From an uncultured Halomonas sp. (lineage in GTDB: Bacteria > Pseudomonadota > Gammaproteobacteria > Pseudomonadales > Halomonadaceae), in the NCBI RefSeq assembly GCF_947500835.1, contig NZ_CANMTQ010000005.1, positions 228,572 to 292,571 of the forward strand: a stretch of DNA of 64,000 nt, written 5' to 3'. The stretch's first letter is position 1. Each line of letters starts with the position of its first letter. The notes beneath the pieces are model-generated. The model was not told the origin of the DNA. It made no database searches and worked only from the letters and a program-made list of their open reading frames with translations. Of the stretch, positions 28,497 through 37,361 are shown in pieces. The position numbers and the translations under genes were made by a program.

Positions 28497-30397
28497 TACC
28501 GCTTTCTTTTCAGAATCGTGCCTTTATCGCCGGCAGCATAGACATCGCCCTGGGGAGAGACACGCACTGCGCGCAGCCCAGAGGTGGTGCCGGAGTTCTC
28601 CGGATGCCACTCTCCCGCCTCGTGGCGAAGGATATTACCGCCGGTGCCGACCACGTAGGGGCCAACACTGGATGAGCCATCTATCGCCAGCAGATCGTCC
28701 CGGGCCCGGGCCGGGGTCAGCACCCAGCGCGTGCCGTCGAAATGGCCTAGGGTACCGGACAGCCCGATAATGAAGATGTTGCTCAGACTGTCGCCCCAGA
28801 CATCGTAGAGGAAGTTCTCGGTACCGGCATGAAACTCCGCCCAGTTGTCGCCATTCCAGCGCAGGATCAGACCGAAATCGCCCACCGCCAGGATATGCTC
28901 ATCGTCCATGCCCCAGATATTGTAGAGCGCGGACTTGGTACCGCTGGTCATGCGTTGCCAGCCCAGGCCGTCCCAGTGCAGGATCAGCCCTTCGTCCCCC
29001 ACCGCATAGATCGAGTTCGGTCCGGTGCCCCACATGGCCAGGATGGTAATATCCAGATGCAGGTCGTAGTGCTTGTCCCACTGTTCGCCGTCGAAGCGAA
29101 AGATTTGCCCCATCTGCCCACCGGCATACAGGCCACCCTGCCCTGCATCCCATACACAATGCACCGAGAGTTCGCTGGGGGCGGGCAATGTTTCCCAACT
29201 GTTTTTACTGTCGTCGTCATGGCCTTCACTGACATGACGCAGTACCGTGCCTCCCTCGCCGCAGGCATGGATCATGCCATTCGGGCTCGCCCACAGACCC
29301 CAGAGCTGATGGTTGGTACCGGAGTCCATGGCTTGCCAATCAACGGCCTGTTCTGCGTTAGGGTCCACCACCGGCGCCAAGGCCTGGGTGAAGTCCGCCG
29401 CAGCGGTCATGATGGTGCCGAAGTCCCCCACCGCCAGGGCTTCCTCGGTGGACAGCGGCACGATATCCATCAGATCGTGACGGTTGTTGCTTTGCAGCTG
29501 ATCGAGCCGGCTGCCTTTTAGATAGTAAAGATGCCCCTGATCGCCGACGATCAACACACCCTCTTTATACGTCTTGAGAGAGCGTAGCCGCGGCATGGGC
29601 TTGTCGACCTGAACGTTCTCGAAGCTGCCTGCGCGCCATCTTACAAGCTCGCCGCGAAAACCGTTCTGATCGATGAAGTAGCGCCCGCCGGCCATCAACA
29701 ACTCATCATCGCCGAGGGCCAGCACGGTCATGAAACCGGAACCAAAAGGGCATTCCATCTGTCGCCATTGCCCATCACCGTTACTGGTCAACACCGTGCC
29801 TTCACCACCTACCGCATAGAGCTGCCCATTGGGCGTGCGGGTAATGCCGCGCAGATTGATCGTGGTGTGGCTTGCCTCGCGCTGCCAGGTTTCGCCGTCG
29901 AAGGCCAGGATCATGCCATCATCACCCACCGCCCAGGCGCGGCCTGTCTCGTCGCCGGTGATGGCGAACAGCGGCGTGTTCTCCTCGCAAGCAGCGAAGC
30001 GTTCGGTTCGCTCATCGATGATGCCGCCGCGCTGCAGATGCCATTGGTGGCCATCGAAATGCAAAATGGTGCCCATCCAACCCACGGCGTAAAGCCGTGA
30101 ACGATCGTTCCCCCAGATGGCGTGCAGCGGCAATCGAACCGGTGTCTCCATGCGATGCCACAGGCTGCCGTCATCGGCGGAGGTGCCGTCGAAATGCAGA
30201 ACCATGCCCTCGTCGCCGACCACGAACACTTCGCTTTCGGATGCCCAGCCGGACCACAGCACATCGCCATCACCGGCACCGACTTCCGGCACGCGGTGCC
30301 AGGGCGCCTGATGCGGCGCTTCGGGATCGCCACCGCCAAGCAGATTACGAAACAGGCGACGACGCTCAGGGTCGGGTGCGGTACCAGTGGTGCGCAT
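28496..30397 (-). CDS. Tandem beta-propeller protein of the molybdoenzyme operon
   Basis: The 633-residue protein is made almost entirely of repeats of about 45 residues with the pattern xxAVGDxGxILHFDGxxW. Fourteen can be counted by eye, for example LYAVGWMGTILHFDG, IYAVGDEGLILHWDG and ILAVGDFGLILRWNG. Fourteen blades would suit two seven-bladed propellers. No signal peptide or Tat motif is seen (the start is MRTTGTAPDPERRR), so it is probably cytosolic, unlike the exported alpha subunit. A scaffold or quality-control role in enzyme assembly is possible but unproven. The start has AAGGAA six bases upstream. Confidence 0.75.
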   Translation of the reverse strand: MRTTGTAPDPERRRLFRNLLGGGDPEAPHQAPWHRVPEVGAGDGDVLWSGWASESEVFVVGDEGMVLHFDGTSADDGSLWHRMETPVRLPLHAIWGNDRSRLYAVGWMGTILHFDGHQWHLQRGGIIDERTERFAACEENTPLFAITGDETGRAWAVGDDGMILAFDGETWQREASHTTINLRGITRTPNGQLYAVGGEGTVLTSNGDGQWRQMECPFGSGFMTVLALGDDELLMAGGRYFIDQNGFRGELVRWRAGSFENVQVDKPMPRLRSLKTYKEGVLIVGDQGHLYYLKGSRLDQLQSNNRHDLMDIVPLSTEEALAVGDFGTIMTAAADFTQALAPVVDPNAEQAVDWQAMDSGTNHQLWGLWASPNGMIHACGEGGTVLRHVSEGHDDDSKNSWETLPAPSELSVHCVWDAGQGGLYAGGQMGQIFRFDGEQWDKHYDLHLDITILAMWGTGPNSIYAVGDEGLILHWDGLGWQRMTSGTKSALYNIWGMDDEHILAVGDFGLILRWNGDNWAEFHAGTENFLYDVWGDSLSNIFIIGLSGTLGHFDGTRWVLTPARARDDLLAIDGSSSVGPYVVGTGGNILRHEAGEWHPENSGTTSGLRAVRVSPQGDVYAAGDKGTILKRKR

Positions 30398-30405
30398 GAA
30401 ATTCC

Positions 30406-31569
30406 TTATTTGTCGCTGTCATCATAACTGGATGAATCGACGGATGAGTCGACATCCGAGAGCCGATTCTGTTCGGCGCTCAACATGGCTTCAAGTTCCT
30501 GGCGTACAGCATCACGTTCCTCCGGCGGCAAGCCGGCCAGGGCCTCTTCCAGATCCGGGGACTCGAGATTCTTCTCGAAGGCATCCCCCAGGGAATGCAC
30601 CGCGGCCTGGGAAAATTCCACATGCGCTTTCGCCACGCAGGCGTCCACCACCGGCGTGAATGCCTGGGCGGCGGGGCTCTGAGGATGTGCAACGACCACC
30701 GGCGTCCCCAGGTCCGAGCCGGAGGCAAGTTCCAGCGCCAGGGGGATCTGCGTAAGAGATTCGATACCCGCTTTTGCAAGGCTCTCCGCCAGATGCTCCC
30801 GGGGAAAGAGATGAAACTCACCGCTGCAGTGGGGGCAGGTAATGCCGGACATGTTTTCCACCACGCCCAGCATCGGTAGGCCTCGCTCATGACAGAAACG
30901 CACGGCTTTCAAGCTGTCCATGAGCGCCACGTCTTGCGGCGTGGTGGCAAGCAGCGCCGAGACGTTTGCGCCTTCGAGCATGTCTGCCAAGGTGATCAGC
31001 TCGTTACCGGTGCCCGGAGGCATGTCCACGATCAGGAAATCCAACTCGCCCCAGTCAAAGGAGCCAACTAGATGATGCATGAAGTCATGCTTGTAGGCGT
31101 CCCGCCACACAATCGGGGTGTCATCGCTTTCCATCAGAAAGGCAAGCGACCCCACCTTGACCGAATGCTCCAAAGAATCGTCCGTGAACTCCTTGGTGGC
31201 CAGCCCCTGATCGCTCAGGCGCACGTGTTCGCCGGCAAAGCCAAAAAAGCGACTCTGGTTGGGGCCATGAATATCCGCATCCGCCACCCCGACCCGATAG
31301 CCACGCTGGGCAAGGCCGGTGGCCAGATTGGCGGATACGGTGCTCTTGCCCACGCCGCCCTTGTTGGCCATTACCAGCACGATCTGATCGATGCGCTCGA
31401 GCCGGCTTTCGATCAGCAGTTTCTCGTGATGGGGCTTGTCCAGGCTGCAATGGGGCTCGTGAGGACAAAACTGACAGGAATGGCCCAGCCCGCAATCCGC
31501 AGGGCTGAGCTTGAGTTCCTCGTTGTTTGCTTCTGAGTCATTGCCTACATTGATGTAGGAAACCGACAT
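30406..31569 (-). CDS. Nbp35/Mrp-type P-loop iron-sulfur carrier ATPase
   Basis: The 387-residue ATPase has the deviant Walker A KGGVGKST near residue 70 and the cluster-bridging pair CPHC near 250, both hallmarks of Mrp/Nbp35 Fe-S carriers. An N-terminal motif, CGLGHSCQFCPHEPHC (Cys 26, 32, 35, 41), resembles the extra ferredoxin-like cluster site of eukaryotic Nbp35, which plain bacterial Mrp/ApbC lacks. The acidic, Ser-rich tail is unusual. Its place between the haem gamma subunit and the propeller gene suggests it loads Fe-S clusters into the alpha and beta chains. Confidence 0.85.
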   Translation of the reverse strand: MSVSYINVGNDSEANNEELKLSPADCGLGHSCQFCPHEPHCSLDKPHHEKLLIESRLERIDQIVLVMANKGGVGKSTVSANLATGLAQRGYRVGVADADIHGPNQSRFFGFAGEHVRLSDQGLATKEFTDDSLEHSVKVGSLAFLMESDDTPIVWRDAYKHDFMHHLVGSFDWGELDFLIVDMPPGTGNELITLADMLEGANVSALLATTPQDVALMDSLKAVRFCHERGLPMLGVVENMSGITCPHCSGEFHLFPREHLAESLAKAGIESLTQIPLALELASGSDLGTPVVVAHPQSPAAQAFTPVVDACVAKAHVEFSQAAVHSLGDAFEKNLESPDLEEALAGLPPEERDAVRQELEAMLSAEQNRLSDVDSSVDSSSYDDSDK

Positions 31570-31578
31570 GATAAGAAC

Positions 31579-32421
31579 CTATTGATTGGACGTTTGAGTG
31601 GAGGCCTGAGCCTTGTCGTCGTCAAATGACTTGCCGTCTTCCAGACTGTTGTCCAGCAGTATCCACCCTTGGGTGACGTGCTTGTTACCGTCGCGTCCGC
31701 CATTCGCACCCTGCCATACGGCAAAGCTGATGGGAATCTCATCCTGAGTCAGATCGATCTGATGTTCGCCATCGCTACCGATTTTTCGCGCCATCACCAG
31801 ATGCCATTCCTGATCCACGGATGCACGGCCATCGATGTAGGCGGCATGTCCGTTAAGCTGCTGATCCGGCAACAGGGTGGTACTGCCATAGCCACCGGCG
31901 GCCAGGTCTTCCACGTTAAAGTCATAGTCCGACCGCCAGTACCAGATATTGACCGGGCTATCCGGGCCGGAGCCCATCATGTAGGAGGTGTCCGTGGAAC
32001 CGTTCAAAGCAAACTGAATGGCCGCCGCATCGCGGAAGCCGTCAATGCTGGTAGCAACGTTCTTGGTGGTGTCCTTCCAGCGCAAGCGCACCAGAAAATA
32101 ATCCGAGGTGCGGGCGATCTGGAAATACAGGTTCGTGCCGCTATCCGCGTTGAAGCGAAGTCTTGTCGAGGGGTGTACCGGCGGCGCTATGCTCAAATAG
32201 GTGCGATAGGAAGGAATCCGGTCCCAGATAATGTCGTCCGGATCATCAATGTCCCGCAAATAGATGTCATCCGGTACTCGACCTATCCTGATAGTGTCCC
32301 AGGGTTGCACCTCCTGGATATTCGGGTTTTCAAACTCCGAAAATTCCGCCATGGCGGTGCCAGGCAGCGCCAGAGACGCGCAGAGCGCGACTACGTACTT
32401 GATCGAGTAACGCATTGCCAT
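31579..32421 (-). CDS. Haem b gamma subunit of type II DMSO-reductase-family enzyme
   Basis: The 280-residue protein has a Sec signal peptide (about residues 1-25, ending GTAMA) and the ethylbenzene-dehydrogenase-type haem domain (PF09459-like). This is seen in TDSGTNLYFQIA-like strands, MMGSGPDSPVNIWYWRSDY and PISFAVWQGANGGRDGNKHVTQGW. In characterised relatives (EbdC, SerC, DdhC, ClrC) a Met and a Lys ligate haem b; Met and Lys candidates are present but could not be assigned. It would take electrons from, or give them to, periplasmic cytochromes. It is fourth in the operon (order A-B-D-C). Confidence 0.85.
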   Translation of the reverse strand: MAMRYSIKYVVALCASLALPGTAMAEFSEFENPNIQEVQPWDTIRIGRVPDDIYLRDIDDPDDIIWDRIPSYRTYLSIAPPVHPSTRLRFNADSGTNLYFQIARTSDYFLVRLRWKDTTKNVATSIDGFRDAAAIQFALNGSTDTSYMMGSGPDSPVNIWYWRSDYDFNVEDLAAGGYGSTTLLPDQQLNGHAAYIDGRASVDQEWHLVMARKIGSDGEHQIDLTQDEIPISFAVWQGANGGRDGNKHVTQGWILLDNSLEDGKSFDDDKAQASTQTSNQ

Positions 32422-32431
32422 GACTTTCTCC

Positions 32432-33175
32432 TCAATTCCACAAGTTCTGGTCGAGGGCGCGACCCTTGAGGGCAGCCCCCTTCACTTTTTCATCGTAAGG
32501 CCCCACCCGCGCTTCGAGCTCGACCAGCTGGTTTCTGGCCCACTCCGGCAAATCCTCGATCAAGCGTACCAAGGTCGCATCCAGGGTCAGCCGTTTTTCG
32601 CTGGCGGCCTGTCGCTGAATGGCCACCAGCAGCGGCACCAGATGACGCTTGAGAAAATCCCGTTGCGCGAGACGGTAGGAGGTTGGTTCCTTGGCCTCTG
32701 CAAGGGCGCGGGCTTCCAGGTGGGTCAGAACCGCCATGAACTCGAGCATGGCGCTCAGGTGATCCGGCTCCTCGGTCAGCCCCTCGTCCCCTACGGCAGC
32801 CTGCAGGCCGAAATGCTTGTAGAAGGCCTGCACGTTCAGTAGAAAAGTGGGGCGCATCTGGCCGTCGAGCAATTCCTCATACTCGCCAGCCACCAGCGCA
32901 ATCTGCGGTTTGCCATGTCGGCCATGACGGAAGGCGCTGATATAACCGGATTCCAGCTCCGCAAAGCTTGCACTCGCGGGCTGGCGGGGCCAGGGACGTC
33001 CGGTGACCGCCTGCCAGGCGCTGTCCAGCGCCTGGTTGAAACTGCCATCCGCGAAAGCCTGCTGAGTTTCCGGCAACGGATGGCCAAAGGCCACCGCCGC
33101 CAGACGATAAATCGTGCTCTTGGCTTCCGCGCGAGCGGGAGAGTCCACTGAAGGTGGCCGTTGAGCTGTCGTCAT
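32432..33175 (-). CDS. TorD/NarJ-like molybdoenzyme chaperone
   Basis: The 247-residue helical, cytosolic protein sits between beta and gamma genes, as the D chaperone does in serABDC, clrABDC and ddhABDC. Sequence supports the TorD superfamily weakly (YRLAAVAFGHPLPETQ at the N-terminus, EYEELLDGQ, and LTHLEARALAE in the helical core). Its job would be to hold the alpha chain until the molybdenum cofactor is inserted and to mask its Tat signal. GAGGG precedes the ATG. Confidence 0.8.
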   Translation of the reverse strand: MTTAQRPPSVDSPARAEAKSTIYRLAAVAFGHPLPETQQAFADGSFNQALDSAWQAVTGRPWPRQPASASFAELESGYISAFRHGRHGKPQIALVAGEYEELLDGQMRPTFLLNVQAFYKHFGLQAAVGDEGLTEEPDHLSAMLEFMAVLTHLEARALAEAKEPTSYRLAQRDFLKRHLVPLLVAIQRQAASEKRLTLDATLVRLIEDLPEWARNQLVELEARVGPYDEKVKGAALKGRALDQNLWN

Positions 33176-33185
33176 GGTGCTGCCC

Positions 33186-34166
33186 TCAGCTCAACTTGAA
33201 CATTTCGGCGTGCTTGAAGCCGATCAATGTATCCATCAGCTCGCTTTCCCGGCCTTCGTTCTTGGCCTGACGCTCCCGCTTGATGGTCTCCAGCACCTCG
33301 CCGACCCGCTCGCCGAACAGGCCTTCCAGGTACGCAAGGGGGATACGCGGCTCATCCAGTTCCTCGCCGTTGGGCCCGAACTTGGAAGAAGACAGCGGGG
33401 GCACGTAGAACACGTTGGGTTGGGTACCCCACTCCGGGTGCAGCGGCAAGGCGACCTTGTACTTTTCCACCAGGGTATGGATGGGGCCGTCTTCATCGTC
33501 CAGATAGCCGATCCAGCGAATGCGCCCGACACACTGGCGAGCGCAGGCGGTGGCCAGACCCTTTTCGATCCGTGGGTAGCAGAAGATGCACTTCTCGGAT
33601 TTGGACAGCTCCTCGTTGAAGTAGACCTTCTTGTAGGGGCAAGCGTTGACGCAGTAGCGATAGCCTCGGCAGCGCTCCTGGTCCACCAGCACGATGCCGT
33701 CTTCCTGACGCTTGTAGATGGCATTGCGCGAACAGGCCGCCAGACAGGCCGGATTGGCGCAGTGGTTGCACAGGCGCGGCAGATAGAAGTAGTAACTGTT
33801 GGGGTAGTCTCCCTCCCCCTGATCCTCGTCCCAGTTGGGCCCCCAGGTGGGCTTGATGTTGGGCCTGAGCCAGGGATCGGTGCCGGTCATCAGGGCTTCT
33901 TCGTAGTTGTATTCCCAGGGAATACCGTAATCTTCCAGCGAAGGCTGCTTGCTGAGCTTGAGTGCACCATCCTTGTCGAAACCACCTCCCGCCTGCTGAT
34001 AGCCGCGGGGGTAGCCTTCCCCAGGCATGGTTTCGACGTTGTTCCAGTACATGTATTCGCGACCACTGCGGTTGGTCCACATCAGCTTGCAAGCGGTTGT
34101 GCAGGTCTGGCAACCGATGCATTTGTTCAGGTCCAGCACCATGCTGATTTGACGTTTTACGGCCAT
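33186..34166 (-). CDS. Iron-sulfur beta subunit of type II DMSO-reductase-family enzyme
   Basis: The 326-residue electron-transfer chain has four cysteine groups: CIGCQTCTTAC (16-26), CNHCANPACLAAC, CRGYRYCVNAC and CIFCYPRIEKGLATACARQC. In the third, a tyrosine replaces one cysteine, the change that gives a [3Fe-4S] cluster in NarH-type chains. So three [4Fe-4S] and one [3Fe-4S] clusters are expected. It has no signal peptide and would be exported by riding with the alpha chain. It resembles SerB, ClrB, DdhB and EbdB more than membrane-bound NarH, being much shorter than NarH. Confidence 0.9.
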   Translation of the reverse strand: MAVKRQISMVLDLNKCIGCQTCTTACKLMWTNRSGREYMYWNNVETMPGEGYPRGYQQAGGGFDKDGALKLSKQPSLEDYGIPWEYNYEEALMTGTDPWLRPNIKPTWGPNWDEDQGEGDYPNSYYFYLPRLCNHCANPACLAACSRNAIYKRQEDGIVLVDQERCRGYRYCVNACPYKKVYFNEELSKSEKCIFCYPRIEKGLATACARQCVGRIRWIGYLDDEDGPIHTLVEKYKVALPLHPEWGTQPNVFYVPPLSSSKFGPNGEELDEPRIPLAYLEGLFGERVGEVLETIKRERQAKNEGRESELMDTLIGFKHAEMFKLS

Positions 34167-34193
34167 GACTATCTCCTCTTGTGCCGGTCAGGA

Positions 34194-36956
34194 TCAGCTG
34201 AAGCTGATGTCTTCGGGTTTAGCCAGTTCGATGTCGTAGCTACCTTCATGAGACAACTGGTTGGCGTTCCACATCGCATACTTGAAGCCCAGGTGTCCCC
34301 AGCCGCCAGCCATTTCCAGCGGCTGCAGGAAGGTCGCCATGGAAATGTTCATGGCCTTTCTCTGAATGTACTGATGCGGCTCCCAGCCATGTTCCATCAT
34401 GATCGTGTCGTCGGGAATGCTCGGATAGAACTTGGCCTGGGCAAAGAACTCGCCGTTGGCATTGAACAACCTTATGGTATCGCCGTCCTTGATGCCTCGT
34501 TTCTCCGCAAGCGCCGGATTGATGTAGATGTTCGGCTCGCCCCGCTGCAGACGCAGCATGAACTTGTTGGAACGCCAGTTGGAGTGGATACCCCAGCGGG
34601 TGTGAGGCGAGTAGAACGCCAGCGGATAGTTCGATGCCGCCGGCCCGGCGGTGCCACGCCCGGTGGGTACCGCGGCGCCCATCTTCATGAACCACGGATG
34701 ATCGCAGTAGAAGGTGATGCGCCCGGTCAGCGTATCGTAGGGCTTCTTGGCATCCGTCTGGGCGGTGAAGGGGTTATAGGGCTCGTCTTTCACCAGAGGC
34801 TGATTGGTGCCGGCCTTTTCGTTCAACACGATAAAGCCTTTCTCCGCCGCCTCTTCTATCGTTATATCACCGAACTCCGGTGAGTTTTCCACCATCCACT
34901 TGGTCACGTCGTAGTCGGTCATCAGTTTGCCATTCATGGTGAAGTCGTCATGAATGGTATGCAGATCCCGGGTCACGTCGCCGTCTTCGATCGGCCCGAT
35001 GCCGCGCTCGATGGCCCTCTCCTGAATCTTCTTGGTCAGCAGCGCCATGATCTCCCAATCCGGCTTGGATTCGAAGATAGGCTTAACCGGGCTGGTGAAG
35101 ACATTGCAGAAGCGGTGGAAGCCCTGGGTGCGTAGATCCCAGGCCTCATAGTGGCTGGCCGCGGGCAATACGTAGTCCGCCCACTCCGCGGTGGAGTCCA
35201 GCCGCACGTTGACGTTGACATAGAGTTCGCTGGCCTGCTCCAGATGCACCCGGCGATACTCGTCGATGTACTTGTTGCGCCGGAAGGTGTTGTCCGCCAC
35301 GGAGATCATGCCCTTGATCTCGCCGTAATATGGCATCCAGCCCTTGTCGATGGACTCCTGCATCATCTCTTCCATATCGTCGAGATCGAAGCCCACCGCC
35401 TCCTTGAGCTTGGCATTGTCGAAATGCTTGCGCGCGCCCTTGATCATGTTGCCGCGCTTGAACTCGCCGATACCGCCGGCTTCGTAACGAGGCAGCTTCT
35501 TGCCGCCGAAGTTGGCAAGCTCAGCCCAGCGAGGATGGTTCCAGACCACCCAGGAGGTATCCAGGCCGCCGGTCTTGCCACCGTGACCGGTCAATGCCAG
35601 CGCCAGCGCATAGCCCCAGCCGGTGAACAGGCAGTTGGAATAGAACGAGGTGATGTAACCCAGCATGACGATGGCCTTGCGCGCCTCCGCCAGGCGACGC
35701 GCCTCGCGACGCACCATGTCCGCGTTCAGGCCCGTGTGGGACTCGGTCTCTTCCGGCGGAAACTTGGCGGCCTCTTTCTTGACATATTCAAAGACCGGCG
35801 TGACCTTGATACCGTCAAACTCGAATTCGCCCTCGATGGCAGGGTCGACGTTGTCGAGCTTGAGGGTCTTGTCCGTGGACCCGGTGGAGCCCTTGACCTT
35901 GACTGCCTTGTTGCTGTTGAGATCCCAGTGGTAGAAGACTTCTTCGGAACCGCCTTCTTCCATGTCGGATTCCCGCAGCATCTTCTGGTTGTCGCTGCGC
36001 ACCAGGATCGGGAGATCCGTCTGCTCCTTCATGAAGTCAGGCTTGTAGAGCTTTTCCTCGATGATCACGTTGACCATGGAGATGGCAAGGTAAGGGTCGG
36101 TACCTTTCTTGATGGGCATCCACAGGTTGGTGTGGATGGCGCTGGGGTTCATGTCCGGCGCGGTGGAAACGATACGCGCACCGTTGTGCTGCGCTTCCCA
36201 GATATAATGGGCATCCGGAATACGGGTTGCGTTGGGGTTGATCATGCCCAGCAGGATGTAGTCCGCATCGAACCAGGCATCCGAGGTGAAGCTTTCCAAG
36301 GGATTGCCGTAGGCCAGATGCGCGCCGGTGTTCAGGTCGCCGACCACGGTGAAGCCGTCGAGCTGGATGCCGCCGACCAGACAGGAAAAACGGTTGCCCG
36401 CGGATTGACGCACCATGGACTGGTTGCCGGAACCCTGGTGGGTCTTCAGCTTGCCCGGGCCATATTTCTCGAAGATGTCGATGATCTTGTCGGCGATCTC
36501 TTCCGTGGCCTGATCCCAGGAGATACGCTGCCACTTGCCCTCGCCGCGCTCACCGGCACGCTTGAGCGGATAATGCACACGATCCGCCTCATACATGGCG
36601 GTAGAGTGAATGGCGCCCTTCTGGCAACCCCGTGGGTTGGCATCCGGCACCTTGTCATTGACAGAGGGATACTTGGCGATCTGCTCTTCGCGAATGACGA
36701 TGCCGTCTTTTACATAGACGTCCCAGCCGCAGTTGCCCATGCAGTTGATACAGTGAGCCGCATGGCCGATCTTGTCCCAGGACCACTCATTGCGATACAG
36801 ATCTTCCCAGCCACGATAGGGATATTCCGTGGACAGGGTATCGTCGATGGGCTCGAGGCGATTGAGCGCCCAGACGTTGCCACTGAGCAGCACGCCGGTA
36901 CCGGTGAGCCCCATGCCTTTCAAGAAGTCGCGGCGCTTGAGCTTCCACATCCCCAT
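34194..36956 (-). CDS. Molybdopterin catalytic alpha subunit, type II DMSO reductase family (substrate unknown)
   Basis: The 920-residue chain starts with a Tat signal (KLKRRDFLKGMGLTGTG). The first cluster motif is His68-x3-Cys72-x3-Cys76 plus Cys111, the NarG-like His-ligated FS0 pattern that defines type II enzymes; an extra Cys69 sits inside it. VGDLNTGAHLAYG aligns with the NarG segment holding the molybdenum ligand, making Asp207 the candidate. The ATG at 36956 is preferred because AGGAG lies six bases before it; ATG 36962 abuts it. Relatives reduce nitrate, selenate or chlorate, or oxidise dimethylsulfide or hydrocarbons. The gene order A-B-D-C and soluble gamma favour the periplasmic Ser/Clr/Ddh/Ebd group. 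Confidence 0.9.
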   Translation of the reverse strand: MGMWKLKRRDFLKGMGLTGTGVLLSGNVWALNRLEPIDDTLSTEYPYRGWEDLYRNEWSWDKIGHAAHCINCMGNCGWDVYVKDGIVIREEQIAKYPSVNDKVPDANPRGCQKGAIHSTAMYEADRVHYPLKRAGERGEGKWQRISWDQATEEIADKIIDIFEKYGPGKLKTHQGSGNQSMVRQSAGNRFSCLVGGIQLDGFTVVGDLNTGAHLAYGNPLESFTSDAWFDADYILLGMINPNATRIPDAHYIWEAQHNGARIVSTAPDMNPSAIHTNLWMPIKKGTDPYLAISMVNVIIEEKLYKPDFMKEQTDLPILVRSDNQKMLRESDMEEGGSEEVFYHWDLNSNKAVKVKGSTGSTDKTLKLDNVDPAIEGEFEFDGIKVTPVFEYVKKEAAKFPPEETESHTGLNADMVRREARRLAEARKAIVMLGYITSFYSNCLFTGWGYALALALTGHGGKTGGLDTSWVVWNHPRWAELANFGGKKLPRYEAGGIGEFKRGNMIKGARKHFDNAKLKEAVGFDLDDMEEMMQESIDKGWMPYYGEIKGMISVADNTFRRNKYIDEYRRVHLEQASELYVNVNVRLDSTAEWADYVLPAASHYEAWDLRTQGFHRFCNVFTSPVKPIFESKPDWEIMALLTKKIQERAIERGIGPIEDGDVTRDLHTIHDDFTMNGKLMTDYDVTKWMVENSPEFGDITIEEAAEKGFIVLNEKAGTNQPLVKDEPYNPFTAQTDAKKPYDTLTGRITFYCDHPWFMKMGAAVPTGRGTAGPAASNYPLAFYSPHTRWGIHSNWRSNKFMLRLQRGEPNIYINPALAEKRGIKDGDTIRLFNANGEFFAQAKFYPSIPDDTIMMEHGWEPHQYIQRKAMNISMATFLQPLEMAGGWGHLGFKYAMWNANQLSHEGSYDIELAKPEDISFS

Positions 36957-37361
36957 GATCATCTCCTCATCGTTGGCGAGTCTACAGGGGACTCACCGAT
37001 CAACATTTTTTTATGGGCAGTCTGAAATGGTATGGCCGGACTGCCTGGTACAGTTGTGTCAGGCGAATTTATCCCAGCGAAAGCATGACGTCTGGCAAGC
37101 TTGAATCAATGAATACTCATTCTTGGTTTGCCAACATGAAATCCAAGCTGATTCGTGTTTTTTATTGGGGAGAAATTGCTACACGACATTCGTTGTAGTT
37201 TAGCATCGTCAATGCGAATGCAGAGGCAACCGAGCCAGTAATATGCTCTTTTCGGCGCAAAGATTGACTTTTGTCAAATAATTTAAAGATAGCCTGAAAA
37301 CAATCCAGTGACCATCAACCCGTGCTGCCGAAATAGATAGTCACTGGACGATCCGCGAGGA
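36957..37361. other. Leader and promoter region of the molybdoenzyme operon
   Basis: No gene is seen in this 405-base stretch. If the FNR-like promoter at 37264-37277 is used, the operon has a leader of about 270 bases. A hairpin with 7-bp arms (GGCAGTC/GACTGCC, about 37017-37046) lies in that leader. Confidence 0.4.
37264..37277 (-). promoter_or_regulatory. FNR/Anr-like box before the molybdoenzyme operon
   Basis: TTGACTTTTGTCAA has the same TTGAC/GTCAA half-sites as the nrdD box. On the minus strand CATATTAC follows about 20 bases later, in place for a -10 element. Confidence 0.6.

Noticed and set aside
34194..36956. Naming the molybdoenzyme a chlorate reductase
   Set aside because: No chlorite dismutase gene or associated insertion sequences are nearby; the motifs do not single out one substrate.
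33174..37025. Long open frames of 569 and 624 codons on the plus strand opposite the molybdoenzyme genes
   Set aside because: They lie entirely antisense to strong alpha and beta genes, have no family resemblance, and are explained by high GC third positions.
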